A stretch of 64,000 nt of DNA from Promethearchaeia archaeon. Lineage in GTDB: Archaea > Asgardarchaeota > Lokiarchaeia > Sigyniarchaeales > SOKP01. A model generated the notes under the pieces. It made no database searches. It saw only the letters and a program-made list of their open reading frames with translations, and had not been told where the DNA came from. Numbering within the stretch: position 1 is the stretch's first letter; each line of letters starts with the position of its first letter. The stretch spans positions 585,474 through 649,473 of the forward strand of contig JAHQWK010000001.1 of assembly GCA_029856145.1 (NCBI GenBank), read 5' to 3'. The position numbers and the translations under genes are program-made. Positions 34,195-43,385 of this stretch are shown in pieces.

Positions 34195-37167
34195 TTGACA
34201 ACCCAAGAACCCTTAGACTCCCAAGAACCCTTAGATACCGAAAAAATAGAGAGTTTAATTATAAATGGGTATAATGAAAAGGCTGCTGAGGAATTATTTG
34301 GAATTATTGAAAATTATAAAAACCATTCCGATAAAGAATTAATTTATCGAAGTCTTAGCTTACTAAATTTAATTTGTGATAAATCTCCTTCGATTTCGAC
34401 GAGATCAATAAAAAATTTAAATCAGTTTGTTAACGATTCTGATTCTTGGATTAGATTAGTTTCATTAGAAATCTCATATCAGATAAGTTTGTTTAGACCT
34501 AATCTCTTACTTGAATTACTTGAAAAAATTCGAGGACGTTTATATGACCAGGATCCTTCTGTAAGGAGACTAACTGTAAAGATCATAGGTAATCTGATCT
34601 TATCTTTATATATAGAAACGGGTGAATTACAAGAAATAGTTGAAGAATACACAGAGAAACTAATGGATAATGACTGGAAAGTTAAATTAAATGTAATTAA
34701 AACAATCCAGAGGGTTTTAAATCAAGATTATACGAAAATTCGAAATTTAGAACCTCTATTATCAATGGTAATTATTAATCTAAGAGATGAAGATGATGAT
34801 GTTGCTAGAGCAGCAGCAGAGCTTTTGAAAATTCATGGGACATATTTCTTGACGAAAGAGAAGATATTTTATATCTTATTAAACCTTCTCTATAATGAGG
34901 AGAATCGTGTTAAAGAACTCATTATTTGGCTTTTTGGAGAAATTGGTAAAGAAAAATCATCAGAGATAATCTCAATAATCCCAAAATTGATTAATATCTT
35001 AAAGGAAAAAGATTATAGAATTCAGTCAAAAATTATTGAAGCACTTGTCAATATTGCTGAAAATAATTTTGATCAAATTTGGGCAAATTTATTGCATTCT
35101 CTATTAGAAGCAAGTGATTCTAATTATAGAAATTCTTTAATAAATGCAATTTTTCATCTTTGTCGAAAAAATATTATTGAAATATTTCCATATTTGTTTG
35201 AGGAATTAGAAAATCCATCTGAAAATATTAGAGAAGGTATTGCATTAGTATTTAAACGTTTATTTGAAGAATACCAGATTGAAATAGAAAATGAAATTAC
35301 TAAAATCATCTACCAGTTAGAATCACGATTTTGGCGAGAAAGAAAGAAGACTATCATATTATTACAAAATACATGTTTTATCTTAGAAAGTAAAAAAATT
35401 GCGGTGTGGATTACAATTGAATTGAACAATGCTTTAAATATTGAAAAAGATCCAGAAGTTAAGGATGAAATCATTTATACATTAAAAAATATTAGGTCAA
35501 AATTTTCAGATATTGACGATACTATTGAAAGAATTAATAATGAATTATCCATATTTGAGAAGAGAATTGTCGAATTTCAAAAAATTCCTGCTCAATTTAG
35601 AGAAAAATTAAATTCATATATTCAGAATTTCAAGTTTAACGATACAGAGATTCAGTTAAATAGAAAGTATAGTAAAATTCTCAAAAAAATCAAAAAATTT
35701 GATAATATTATTAAAAAATTTGACTACAAAAGATTAGCATTCGAATTAGTCGAAGACTGGGAAGATACAAGAGTACAAATTATTGAAGAATTAAGTATTA
35801 TTAAAGGCTTCATCTCAGAAATCTGTGAAGAGAAAAAATCCGAATTTGTTTCGAATTTGAAAGAAAAAATTAATGTATTAACTAATCGCGTTGATGTTTT
35901 GAAAGCAGAGTTTGAATATATCAAAGAAAAAAAATTCGAAATTGAAATTGATGAAGGAGTATCTAATGTTGAATTTATCTATAGCCAAGATGATAAACTT
36001 GGATATATAACACAGATAAGAAAAAAATTATTTAAACTAGATGGTGATATTAGAGAATTACTAATAGGTAACGTTGAATTTAATGAAATCTTCAAAGATC
36101 TTCTGCAAAAATGGGTTGAAACTAAAATTGACATCCAAGAGTATTTGAATGACCTAGATCGCCAAATTAAATTAATGAAAGATAAACTGATCAATTATTT
36201 AACTCAGCCAGGAATAATTACTGAAAGTGCAAAAAGCACTGAGTTCAATGGAATTAGTAATGAATTAAGCTTTCAACTACTTCAAGGACATATACAATCA
36301 ATCATTACAGAGAGAATTGAAGGTATGAAAAATTTCAATGAGGATTTTACTAAATTAATCGAAAAACTTGATACCCTAATAAAAAAAAATGAATTTTCAG
36401 ATGCACAAAGATTACTAGAAATGAATTCAACCCAAATTCAAAACTACATCGAAGATACTGAAAAACAAATTGATGCAATTATAGGAAGAGAAAATGTATT
36501 TGAAGATAATAATGTTTTTAATTTATATATAAGACCCTATCTTAACAAAATTAATGCCTTAAAAGAATTATTAATAAATCGATTAAAAAATTTTGTTAGA
36601 AAATCTAATAATAAGCTATATCTAAATCAGATTAAATACTACCTCAAAATGATTAATCCCATTAAGTTAGATCTACTTGCTAATTATATTAAATTAGATA
36701 TCGAACGATTAAAAGACTTAGTTCTTAAATTTATAAGTAAGAATAAGTTGAATGCTAAAATTATAAATGAAAAATTATATTTCCAACAAATTGAATCCGA
36801 GATACATGACTCAAAAGAAATTCTCTTCTTTAAGAACATAAAGACAATCGGAAATGAAATTTATCTCAACTTTAAATTAACTAATCCCTCAAATTTTGAT
36901 TTCAAGGATTTGCAGATATCTCTAAAGGTACCCTCTTATCTTAATTTTCAACGAAAAGAAAGTTTTCCAAAATATCTACAATTAAATGAATTAAAACCTG
37001 GAAAGAATTTCCAATTCAATTATGTGCTTAAAGTAGATAAACAGAAAGAGCTTAAGAAAAACCTGTTTGACCCTTCGGCTGATGAAATTAAACTGGACTT
37101 ACATTATAGAGATGAATTCGATATTGCCCGAAAGACTACAAAACATATAGATTTATTTATTCGATAA
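34195..37167 (+). CDS. HEAT-repeat solenoid protein with C-terminal Ig-like ear
   Basis: A 990-residue protein. Residues about 10-420 are HEAT/armadillo-like helical repeats (SWIRLVSLEISYQIS, PSVRRLTVKIIGNL, DDVARAAAELLKIHG). About 430-860 is long helical, partly coiled coil. The last 120 residues are beta-rich (LNFKLTNPSNFDFKDLQISL, LNELKPGKNFQFNY) like an Ig/appendage domain. This trunk-linker-ear order recalls adaptin and coatomer large chains. The N-terminus contains a doubled SQEPLD. The TTG start lacks a clear Shine-Dalgarno. Any role in membrane coats is inference. Confidence 0.7.
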   Translation: MTTQEPLDSQEPLDTEKIESLIINGYNEKAAEELFGIIENYKNHSDKELIYRSLSLLNLICDKSPSISTRSIKNLNQFVNDSDSWIRLVSLEISYQISLFRPNLLLELLEKIRGRLYDQDPSVRRLTVKIIGNLILSLYIETGELQEIVEEYTEKLMDNDWKVKLNVIKTIQRVLNQDYTKIRNLEPLLSMVIINLRDEDDDVARAAAELLKIHGTYFLTKEKIFYILLNLLYNEENRVKELIIWLFGEIGKEKSSEIISIIPKLINILKEKDYRIQSKIIEALVNIAENNFDQIWANLLHSLLEASDSNYRNSLINAIFHLCRKNIIEIFPYLFEELENPSENIREGIALVFKRLFEEYQIEIENEITKIIYQLESRFWRERKKTIILLQNTCFILESKKIAVWITIELNNALNIEKDPEVKDEIIYTLKNIRSKFSDIDDTIERINNELSIFEKRIVEFQKIPAQFREKLNSYIQNFKFNDTEIQLNRKYSKILKKIKKFDNIIKKFDYKRLAFELVEDWEDTRVQIIEELSIIKGFISEICEEKKSEFVSNLKEKINVLTNRVDVLKAEFEYIKEKKFEIEIDEGVSNVEFIYSQDDKLGYITQIRKKLFKLDGDIRELLIGNVEFNEIFKDLLQKWVETKIDIQEYLNDLDRQIKLMKDKLINYLTQPGIITESAKSTEFNGISNELSFQLLQGHIQSIITERIEGMKNFNEDFTKLIEKLDTLIKKNEFSDAQRLLEMNSTQIQNYIEDTEKQIDAIIGRENVFEDNNVFNLYIRPYLNKINALKELLINRLKNFVRKSNNKLYLNQIKYYLKMINPIKLDLLANYIKLDIERLKDLVLKFISKNKLNAKIINEKLYFQQIESEIHDSKEILFFKNIKTIGNEIYLNFKLTNPSNFDFKDLQISLKVPSYLNFQRKESFPKYLQLNELKPGKNFQFNYVLKVDKQKELKKNLFDPSADEIKLDLHYRDEFDIARKTTKHIDLFIR

Positions 37168-37354
37168 ATTTACATGAAGATTTCAAATATTTATATTCTT
37201 TTTTTCTAACTATAAGATATTTTAACGAATTTATTTATAATATAATCTCGTTTATCGGAAAAATAAATAAAAAATATGGAAAAAATTAATATATATATCT
37301 ATTCTATCTTACTCTACCAGTAAATTTATGCAAATTTATAGAACGAGGTGAAGA

Positions 37355-38389
37355 ATGCAAGAAATTGAGAGTTATCGATTAACTTTACAGACTAAATTGT
37401 TCGGGTGAAATTGTAAATTATCAAGGGAAAAATTAGAAGAACTCCTGACTAATGTTGGACTAAATAGTGATTTTGAAGATTCTGCTCTTATCCCTGTACC
37501 AAACACTAATCTTGTCATGGCTAAAAATATAGATATATTCACACCTATTATTGACGAACCCGAAATTATGGGAGAGATTGCTGTTGCTAATGTTACCAAT
37601 GATATATTTGCTCTAAATGTCCCAGAAATATCTGGTATGCTCGTATTTCTAGGAATAAAGAAAAATATGCCTATGTACATAGCAGAAGGAATATTAAATG
37701 GAATCAAAAATTTCATGGAGAATAAACTAAATTCGAAAATTCTTGGTGGACATACAATATATTCAGAATGGCCATTAATAGGAGGAGAAGCCTCGGGATT
37801 TGTAGATAAGAGCAAGATTATTAAAAAAGATTTTGTGAAAGATGGTGATAAGTTAATTCTTACAAAGCCAATAGGAAATCAAGCAATTATGGCAGCATAT
37901 AGACTTCAAAAAAACAATCCAGAACTCTTGGAGAACTATTCTATAAACGAGATTGATGCGTCTATAGATCTGGCTGTGAAATTAATGATTACGCCTCTTC
38001 AAGATGTTGTAAAAACTATTCATACATATAATGATATTTCATTTATTCATTCAATGACTGATATCAGTGGTTTTGGTCTCGCAGGACATTTAAAAGAAAT
38101 GCTTCAAAATTCGCATCTCTCAGCAATAATCGAAAAGATTCCTAGTATTAAACTGACAAGTGATTTAGCTTATGAATTTGGATATAAATTTGATGAATGT
38201 GAAATGCCAGAAACTGCGGGTGGGATGCTTCTATCTGTTGATCACGAATTTGCTGAAGAATTTTCACAGCGACTTGATAGTGAATACGGTGTGGAAAATT
38301 GGATTATAGGCACGATCGATAACATGAATAAACCTAAACATGTTCGCGTTTCCAAAAACGTTGAGCATATTGAAATTACAAAAATTTAA
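37355..38389 (+). CDS. selD: Selenophosphate synthetase, selenocysteine-containing (copy 1)
   Basis: A 344-residue SelD. The in-frame TGA at 37406-37408 (residue 18) sits in FGUNCKL, where SelD has catalytic Sec or Cys; the frame continues through the glycine- and Asp-rich ATP core (KNIDIFTPIIDEPE, VGGHTIYSEWPL-like GGHTIYSEWP). It makes selenophosphate from selenide and ATP for Sec synthesis. GAGGTGAAG lies before the ATG. A SECIS follows the stop. It is paralogous to the gene at 38622-39650. A conventional caller would start it after the TGA and lose the active site. Confidence 0.93.
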
Positions 38390-38461
38390 CGATGTCAATG
38401 AAATAAGCAGAAACACATCATTGTGAGCGCTTATTGAGAATTCTGTTGTGCAACAGCATCG
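38390..38461 (+). ncRNA. SECIS element of selD copy 1 (3' UTR)
   Basis: Directly after the stop. The outer stem CGATG (38390-38394)/CATCG (38457-38461) encloses two arms. Arm 1 starts after ATGA: AATAAGC/GCTTATT, internal loop AGAAA opposite AGC, then CACA/TGTG with a TCAT loop, followed by GAGAATT. Arm 2 is CTGTTG/CAACAG. The ATGA...AAA...GA arrangement recalls the kink-turn core reported for lokiarchaeal and eukaryotic SECIS. Arms co-vary with the second copy. Confidence 0.8.
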
Positions 38462-38621
38462 AATATAATTGGTTGTTTTTACTTCTTATTTTTATTATTA
38501 TTAGATTTATTTATCGATAGAATTGATAAATAATATCGAAAGTTTTTATAGATAGTTAGAATTTGATTTATTGACTAACTATTAATCAAAATTTAATAAA
38601 AATCATAAAAAGTTGAGGTGT

Positions 38622-39650
38622 ATGGACAAAGAAACAAAATATCGATTAACTACAGATGTAAAGATACACGGATGAAGCTGTAAACTCAGGCAAAACGATT
38701 TAAATGATTTATTAGCGAATGTGGGATTAGCGGGAGACATCGAAGATGCTGCGATTGTACCCATACCTAACAGTGATTTGGTTCTTGTGAAAAATATTGA
38801 TATTTTCACGCCCATTATTGATGAACCCGAAATAGCGGGTGAAATTGCTGCGTGTAATGTTACAAATGATATATTTGCAATGAATGTTCCTGAGATATCG
38901 GGAATGCTTGTATTCTTAGCAATAAGTAATAGAACTCCAATAAAAGTAGCTGAAGGGATTCTAAAGGGTATTAAGTATTTCATGGAAGAAAAGATAAATT
39001 CTAAAGTGGTTGGTGGGCACACCATTTATAGCGAATGGCCATTAATGGGGGGTGAAGCCTCTGGATATATACATAAAGATGCCATTATTCAAAAACAAGG
39101 AGTAAAGAAAGGAGATAAATTAATTTTAACCAAACCAATAGGATTACAAGCAATTATGGCATCCTATAGGATTCTTAAAGACTTTCCGGAAATGTTAGAA
39201 CAATATTCGACTGACGAACTTCAAAAATCTATAGATCTTGCTATAAAAATTATGACAACTCCTAATCAGAATGTTGTCAAAGCAATACACTCCTACGATG
39301 ATTTTTCATTTGTCCATGCATTAACTGATATTACTGGATTTGGCTTAGCTGGTCATACTGCTGAAATGCTTCAGAATTCTGATCTCTCTGCAATAATAGA
39401 AACCGTGCCCTCGATAAAATTTTCTGAAGTAATATCTCATGAGTTAGGATATGCTTTTGATGAATGTAGATGCCATGAAACTGCGGGAGGCATGCTTATT
39501 GCCGTTGATCCTACTAGTGTAGAAGATTTCACAACAACACTTACAAGTAATAAAATTTCTAATTGGATCGTGGGAACAATAGATAACGTTCAGCCGGGTT
39601 TAGTTAGGATTTCAGAGAATGTTCAAAATATTGAATTTACAAAAATTTAA
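38622..39650 (+). CDS. selD: Selenophosphate synthetase, selenocysteine-containing (copy 2)
   Basis: A 342-residue SelD with TGA at 38673-38675, again residue 18, in HGUSCKL. The rest is closely similar to copy 1 across the ATP core (NIDIFTPIIDEPEIAGEIA, GGHTIYSEWPLMGGEASG) and the C-terminal GLAGHTAEMLQNS. GAGGTG precedes the ATG. It has its own SECIS downstream. Both copies keep Sec, the key Lys within the Sec-proximal KL, and the Asp-rich metal sites, so both look active. Confidence 0.93.
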
Positions 39651-39723
39651 AGATGTCGATGAGATAAGTTGAAACACTTTATAGTGGGGACTTATTGAGA
39701 ATTCCACTTGCATGGTGGCATCT
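39651..39723 (+). ncRNA. SECIS element of selD copy 2 (3' UTR)
   Basis: Same three-way design as copy 1. The outer stem is AGATG (39651-39655)/CATCT (39719-39723). Arm 1 after ATGA is GATAAGT/ACTTATT, internal loop TGAAA opposite GGG, then CACT/AGTG with a TTAT loop, followed by GAGAATT. Arm 2 is CCAC/GTGG. Stems differ in sequence from copy 1 but keep pairing, which supports the structure. Confidence 0.8.
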
Positions 39724-39816
39724 AAATTGAAAAATGTTCTTCTGAAAGGGAGTTAAAGTTTTATATAATTAATAAAATCATCATACCATTTGTAAGGTCT
39801 AACTTCCCCAGAATTA

Positions 39817-39828
39817 TTTTTTTTTTTT
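39817..39828 (+). terminator. T12 terminator downstream of selD copy 2
   Basis: Twelve consecutive T about 95 bases after the second SECIS, between convergent genes. Confidence 0.45.
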
Positions 39829-39870
39829 AATTATTATGCTTTATAACTTTTATTAATAAATCCTTAAGAA

Positions 39871-40836
39871 CTACTGATTCTTTAGTTTATTTAAGAGATC
39901 TTCTATTTCTTGGTAAAGTTCAGGATAGAATTTTTTAAAAAGCCTAAACCAATCCTTTCCAAGCATTCCTCCAGCAATAAATCCGCATAAAAATCCTAAA
40001 AAGAGAAGAAGTTCGGGGGTTAAATGAAAAATTTCGACTGGGAAAAGCTCCAATCTATATATTACAGTACTTAAAGCTATACTAGTTAATACTATTGCAA
40101 AACGAAACATTTTATGCTTTGGAATTTCAAAAAAATGAAGATTTTCTCCACCTAATTCGTTGAAAATCGCTGATTTATATTTAATACTAGAATCTTCTTC
40201 TTTTTCTGTGTGTTTTTCAATGAATTTACCTTGAAGTAAATCATTCCAATCTCTAAATAATAAAAAACCTCCAAAAAATAGAAAATAAAATAGAAAAAGG
40301 AAAATAATCTCTAATATAAAGTTAAATTCGTTCAAAAAAACTTCATACTGAGAGAGAACAAATGATAAAATCATTAAAACGAATGTAACCAACATTAATA
40401 CAGCACCCAAGAATGACTCATGGATGTGGTATTTCCCTTCGAATGTCTTACCTACATATTTTGAGCTATCCTTTCTGATATAATATATAGTGAAAAGGAT
40501 CATTCCCGGAGGTATTATTGCATATACAAGAAAAACAATAAAATCCCAAAAATCCCACCAAAATGGTAACCAATTGAGAAATCCCTTTAAAATGTAGTAA
40601 GTATAGAATGATACTCCAATTATGATTATATATATCGTTATTTTTCTATATAATTCAATATCAATTATAAACATAATAAAAATGAAACTTATATTAATAA
40701 TAAGAATCGAAATCATTCTAATAATTATAAATTCGAAAGATTCTACAGTATATAACTGTTTCATGTAAAAATAGAGAATTAAACTAATAGAAATTAAAAC
40801 TGCTAAAATTATAAGACTAAATTTCTTTTGCATCAA
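39871..40836 (-). CDS. Polytopic membrane protein, unknown
   Basis: A 321-residue protein with about eight predicted membrane helices, a soluble loop rich in Lys and Glu near residues 215-235, and a C-terminal cytosolic helix (ELYQEIEDLLNKLKNQ). The last two helices contain Gly-rich GFLCGFIAGGMLGKDWF. No transporter signature is recognised. Confidence 0.6.
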   Translation of the reverse strand: MMQKKFSLIILAVLISISLILYFYMKQLYTVESFEFIIIRMISILIINISFIFIMFIIDIELYRKITIYIIIIGVSFYTYYILKGFLNWLPFWWDFWDFIVFLVYAIIPPGMILFTIYYIRKDSSKYVGKTFEGKYHIHESFLGAVLMLVTFVLMILSFVLSQYEVFLNEFNFILEIIFLFLFYFLFFGGFLLFRDWNDLLQGKFIEKHTEKEEDSSIKYKSAIFNELGGENLHFFEIPKHKMFRFAIVLTSIALSTVIYRLELFPVEIFHLTPELLLFLGFLCGFIAGGMLGKDWFRLFKKFYPELYQEIEDLLNKLKNQ

Positions 40837-41007
40837 AATAAATTATGTATTAAATTACTCCTTATTAAAGCTTAGTTTAAGCCCATAAAAAAAATTATAT
40901 TTCACGCTCAAGATTTTGAAAAGTACAAGAAAATAGTACCCCTCATAGAGAATTTAAAAGGTGTAATGAATGGCTAACTTCTGCATATAACTCCTTAAGA
41001 ATTTTTA

Positions 41008-41814
41008 TCACATTGAATTGAATTCTCTTTCCTTAATCTTGCCGTTAAGGCTTACGACAATTTCCCTTATTTCATTTAGGACTTTAGCAACCAGTTGTTC
41101 ATCGTTCTCTATATTAAAAGCAGTTATTGAAACCTCAACCTGAACTGCTAAACCAATTCTGGGATGAGTTTTAATCCATAGTTGAGGATATTTTTCTTCA
41201 AGTTTTGAAATATAGGGAGCAATTTGAGATTCTCCAATTCCCATAAAAGTGAACCCCTTCTCCATAAATTTACCTTGTTCTTCTTTCAGAATTGGTATAA
41301 TTATATTTCTAAAAATCGATTTCATCTCAGCGGGCACACCTGGCAAAATAATAACAGTAGTATCTCTTTCAATAATTTTTACACCCGGAGCAGTACCTAC
41401 AGTATTAGGTAAAGGAGTAGAGTTTTGCGGCAAATGTGCCATTTTTTCCCTTTCTTTTGTCATACCTTCAAGTTTTAAAAGACCTTTATGATAAGCACGT
41501 TCATAAGTTTTCTTAATTGAATTATAAGCTTTTTCGTTTAATATGAGTTCTCGTCCTAAACCTTTAGCAATACCTTCCAAAGTCATATCATCAAAAGTAG
41601 GACCAATACCTCCTGATGTTATTATTATATCAGGTTTTCGTTGCAATATTTTTTTAAATGTACTTGAGATCGTTTCTAGATCATCACCAATAGTGGTAAT
41701 TCTTTTAACTTGATGTCCATACTTCGTGATTCTTTTTGCCATCCAGTTTGAATTTGTATCTTGAGTCTTTCCAATAAGGATTTCATTTCCAATCATTAAG
41801 AGTTCAATAATCAT
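41008..41814 (-). CDS. CinA/MoaB-type molybdopterin-binding-fold protein
   Basis: A 268-residue protein matching the CinA N-terminal (COG1058) domain: LLMIGNEILIGKTQDTNS, TIGDDLETI, TSGGIGPTFDDMTLEGI, LPGVPAEMKSI. In CinA this domain hydrolyses ADP-ribose-type compounds; the fold is shared with molybdopterin-binding MogA/MoeA. The C-terminal amidase domain of full CinA is absent, as is common in archaea. Confidence 0.85.
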   Translation of the reverse strand: MIIELLMIGNEILIGKTQDTNSNWMAKRITKYGHQVKRITTIGDDLETISSTFKKILQRKPDIIITSGGIGPTFDDMTLEGIAKGLGRELILNEKAYNSIKKTYERAYHKGLLKLEGMTKEREKMAHLPQNSTPLPNTVGTAPGVKIIERDTTVIILPGVPAEMKSIFRNIIIPILKEEQGKFMEKGFTFMGIGESQIAPYISKLEEKYPQLWIKTHPRIGLAVQVEVSITAFNIENDEQLVAKVLNEIREIVVSLNGKIKEREFNSM

Positions 41815-41920
41815 AAGAAAATCATCAAAAAATTCTTGTTATGTTTAATTTTATAAAACTTGATATTTTTTAATTAATTTACTCAATTACCAATAGATTA
41901 AATAAAGTGTTATAAAAAGA

Positions 41921-42460
41921 ATGACGATTGAAATCGATGACGCAGGGACAGGAGACCTTGTAGGAGATGCATTTATTGGTCTTCTAAGGAAAGAAACCGG
42001 AGAATTAGTTTTTAAGGCATTACCCGTTGAGCTTTTTCAAGGTGAAAACTGGCAAAACAAGAAACCGTTGGAAGTTACTGTTGATCTAGTACGAGAGGGA
42101 CTAAAAGAACTAAATTTCCATAATCATACTGAAAAAGTAGAACTTTGTAGGGGGAATATTTTCGATAAGGTAAGGTATTACTTTATAGAAGAAGGTATAA
42201 ATTACGAAGATGCTATAGTTGAGGGAAAATTACAGGATGCTGTAGAGGGAAAATTAATTGAACATCTTCGAAATGATATAGGAGTGAGGTCAAGACAATT
42301 ATCTACTAGAAGCGGAGCCAAACGCTTCTTTATTTTGTTTAACTGGGTTACTTATGATTTTTATAAGAGAGAAAAATATGTAAAGTCAGGATTTAAAAAA
42401 TGGAATACGGTATGGCGGGATCGAGCAATTGAAAAATATAATAAAATAAAGAAATCTTAA
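41921..42460 (+). CDS. Conserved archaeal-type protein of unknown function
   Basis: A 179-residue protein beginning MTIEIDDAGTGDLVGDAFIGLL. The early IDDAGTGDLVG resembles the first strand and Asp of RNase H-like folds (compare DEAGRG in RNase HII), but other catalytic acidic residues are not obvious. The C-terminus is helical and basic (WNTVWRDRAIEKYNKIKKS). I do not recognise the family; the RNase H link is only a suggestion. Confidence 0.6.
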   Translation: MTIEIDDAGTGDLVGDAFIGLLRKETGELVFKALPVELFQGENWQNKKPLEVTVDLVREGLKELNFHNHTEKVELCRGNIFDKVRYYFIEEGINYEDAIVEGKLQDAVEGKLIEHLRNDIGVRSRQLSTRSGAKRFFILFNWVTYDFYKREKYVKSGFKKWNTVWRDRAIEKYNKIKKS

Positions 42461-42529
42461 ACGAGGAAAAATCCGTCTTCTTAGTAAAAATTTTCTTATA
42501 AAATTAGTTTGTTAATTTATCTTGATCTT

Positions 42530-43219
42530 CTAATCTAGATTTGTTCCACAATTTTTACAAGTTTTATCTGTAAGCAAGTTCTTATCATATCCACAAGCAA
42601 AACAAATCTTATTCTTACCATCTTTAGTTTGCTCAAAATTAAGCCTATCTTGTCGTTTAGAACCTTCTTCTGAACCTTCTTGTTTTTTAACTTTAAAATA
42701 GTCGCTATCTAAAGCTTTATCAAGTTGTTTTTTTACAAAATCTTTATCATGAGGTGTGACTATTTCAAAATCTTCTGAGGTTTCAATTTCTTTAAATCCT
42801 TTAGGTAAGCTTTTAAGATCAGAATCTTCAATAATTTTCTGACTACTACTAGTATCTGAGCTTGAAGCTGTTGTTTCAATACTTTCTTGTCCTTGAAAAT
42901 CTTCACTCTCACTTTGAATAGTTTCAGATGAAAGTTCTACGTGTGTAGTTTCTTGCGGAGATACAATATTTTCCATATATAATTCTTTTTCTAATTGCTT
43001 TGATTTTAAGATTTTTACATGTTCAAAAATTCCTTTTGTTCGATTCATAAGCATGTTTCTGAATGATGCATCGAGTTTTGGATTTTTCGATAAACTAATT
43101 GTCATTTCAGAAATTTCTAACCATAGTTTTATAGCTGATTTAATATCACCATTTTTTTCATATCTTTTTGCTGTCGCTATCCTAACTGCTAGCTCTTTAT
43201 TAAATTGTGTAATGTCCAT
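42530..43219 (-). CDS. MIT-like helical domain plus zinc ribbon protein
   Basis: A 229-residue protein. The N-terminal 75 residues form three helices (ELAVRIATAKRYEKNGDIKS, AIKLWLEISEMTI, RGMLM-like NRTKGIFEHVKIL) patterned like MIT domains of ESCRT partners such as Vps4. A Ser/Glu-rich disordered linker (about 85-150) follows, then a C-terminal zinc ribbon (CFACG, CKNCG). ATG at 43219 is chosen over an upstream TTG. The MIT call is tentative; TPR-like helices are the alternative. Confidence 0.6.
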   Translation of the reverse strand: MDITQFNKELAVRIATAKRYEKNGDIKSAIKLWLEISEMTISLSKNPKLDASFRNMLMNRTKGIFEHVKILKSKQLEKELYMENIVSPQETTHVELSSETIQSESEDFQGQESIETTASSSDTSSSQKIIEDSDLKSLPKGFKEIETSEDFEIVTPHDKDFVKKQLDKALDSDYFKVKKQEGSEEGSKRQDRLNFEQTKDGKNKICFACGYDKNLLTDKTCKNCGTNLD

Positions 43220-43385
43220 AATGGAATCTTTTTTTTCTTCTTTTAAATACAATGTTTACAAATAAATTCTAATATAAAATCTTTATTCGAATGTTGATAC
43301 AAAATTTAATATTTAAAATCACTATTAGTTATATAAGTGTATATTATGTCTCTGAGAACATTAACTACTTAAGAGCAATTGATTT

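Noticed and set aside
34195..34245. Doubled CAAGAACCCTTAGA at the start of the HEAT gene as a CRISPR-like or tandem repeat
   Set aside because: Only two units, inside the coding frame (repeat of QEPLD).
37517..38389. SelD reading frames beginning after the TGA
   Set aside because: They drop the conserved Sec-containing loop; the in-frame TGA with a downstream SECIS shows the true starts are at 37355 and 38622.
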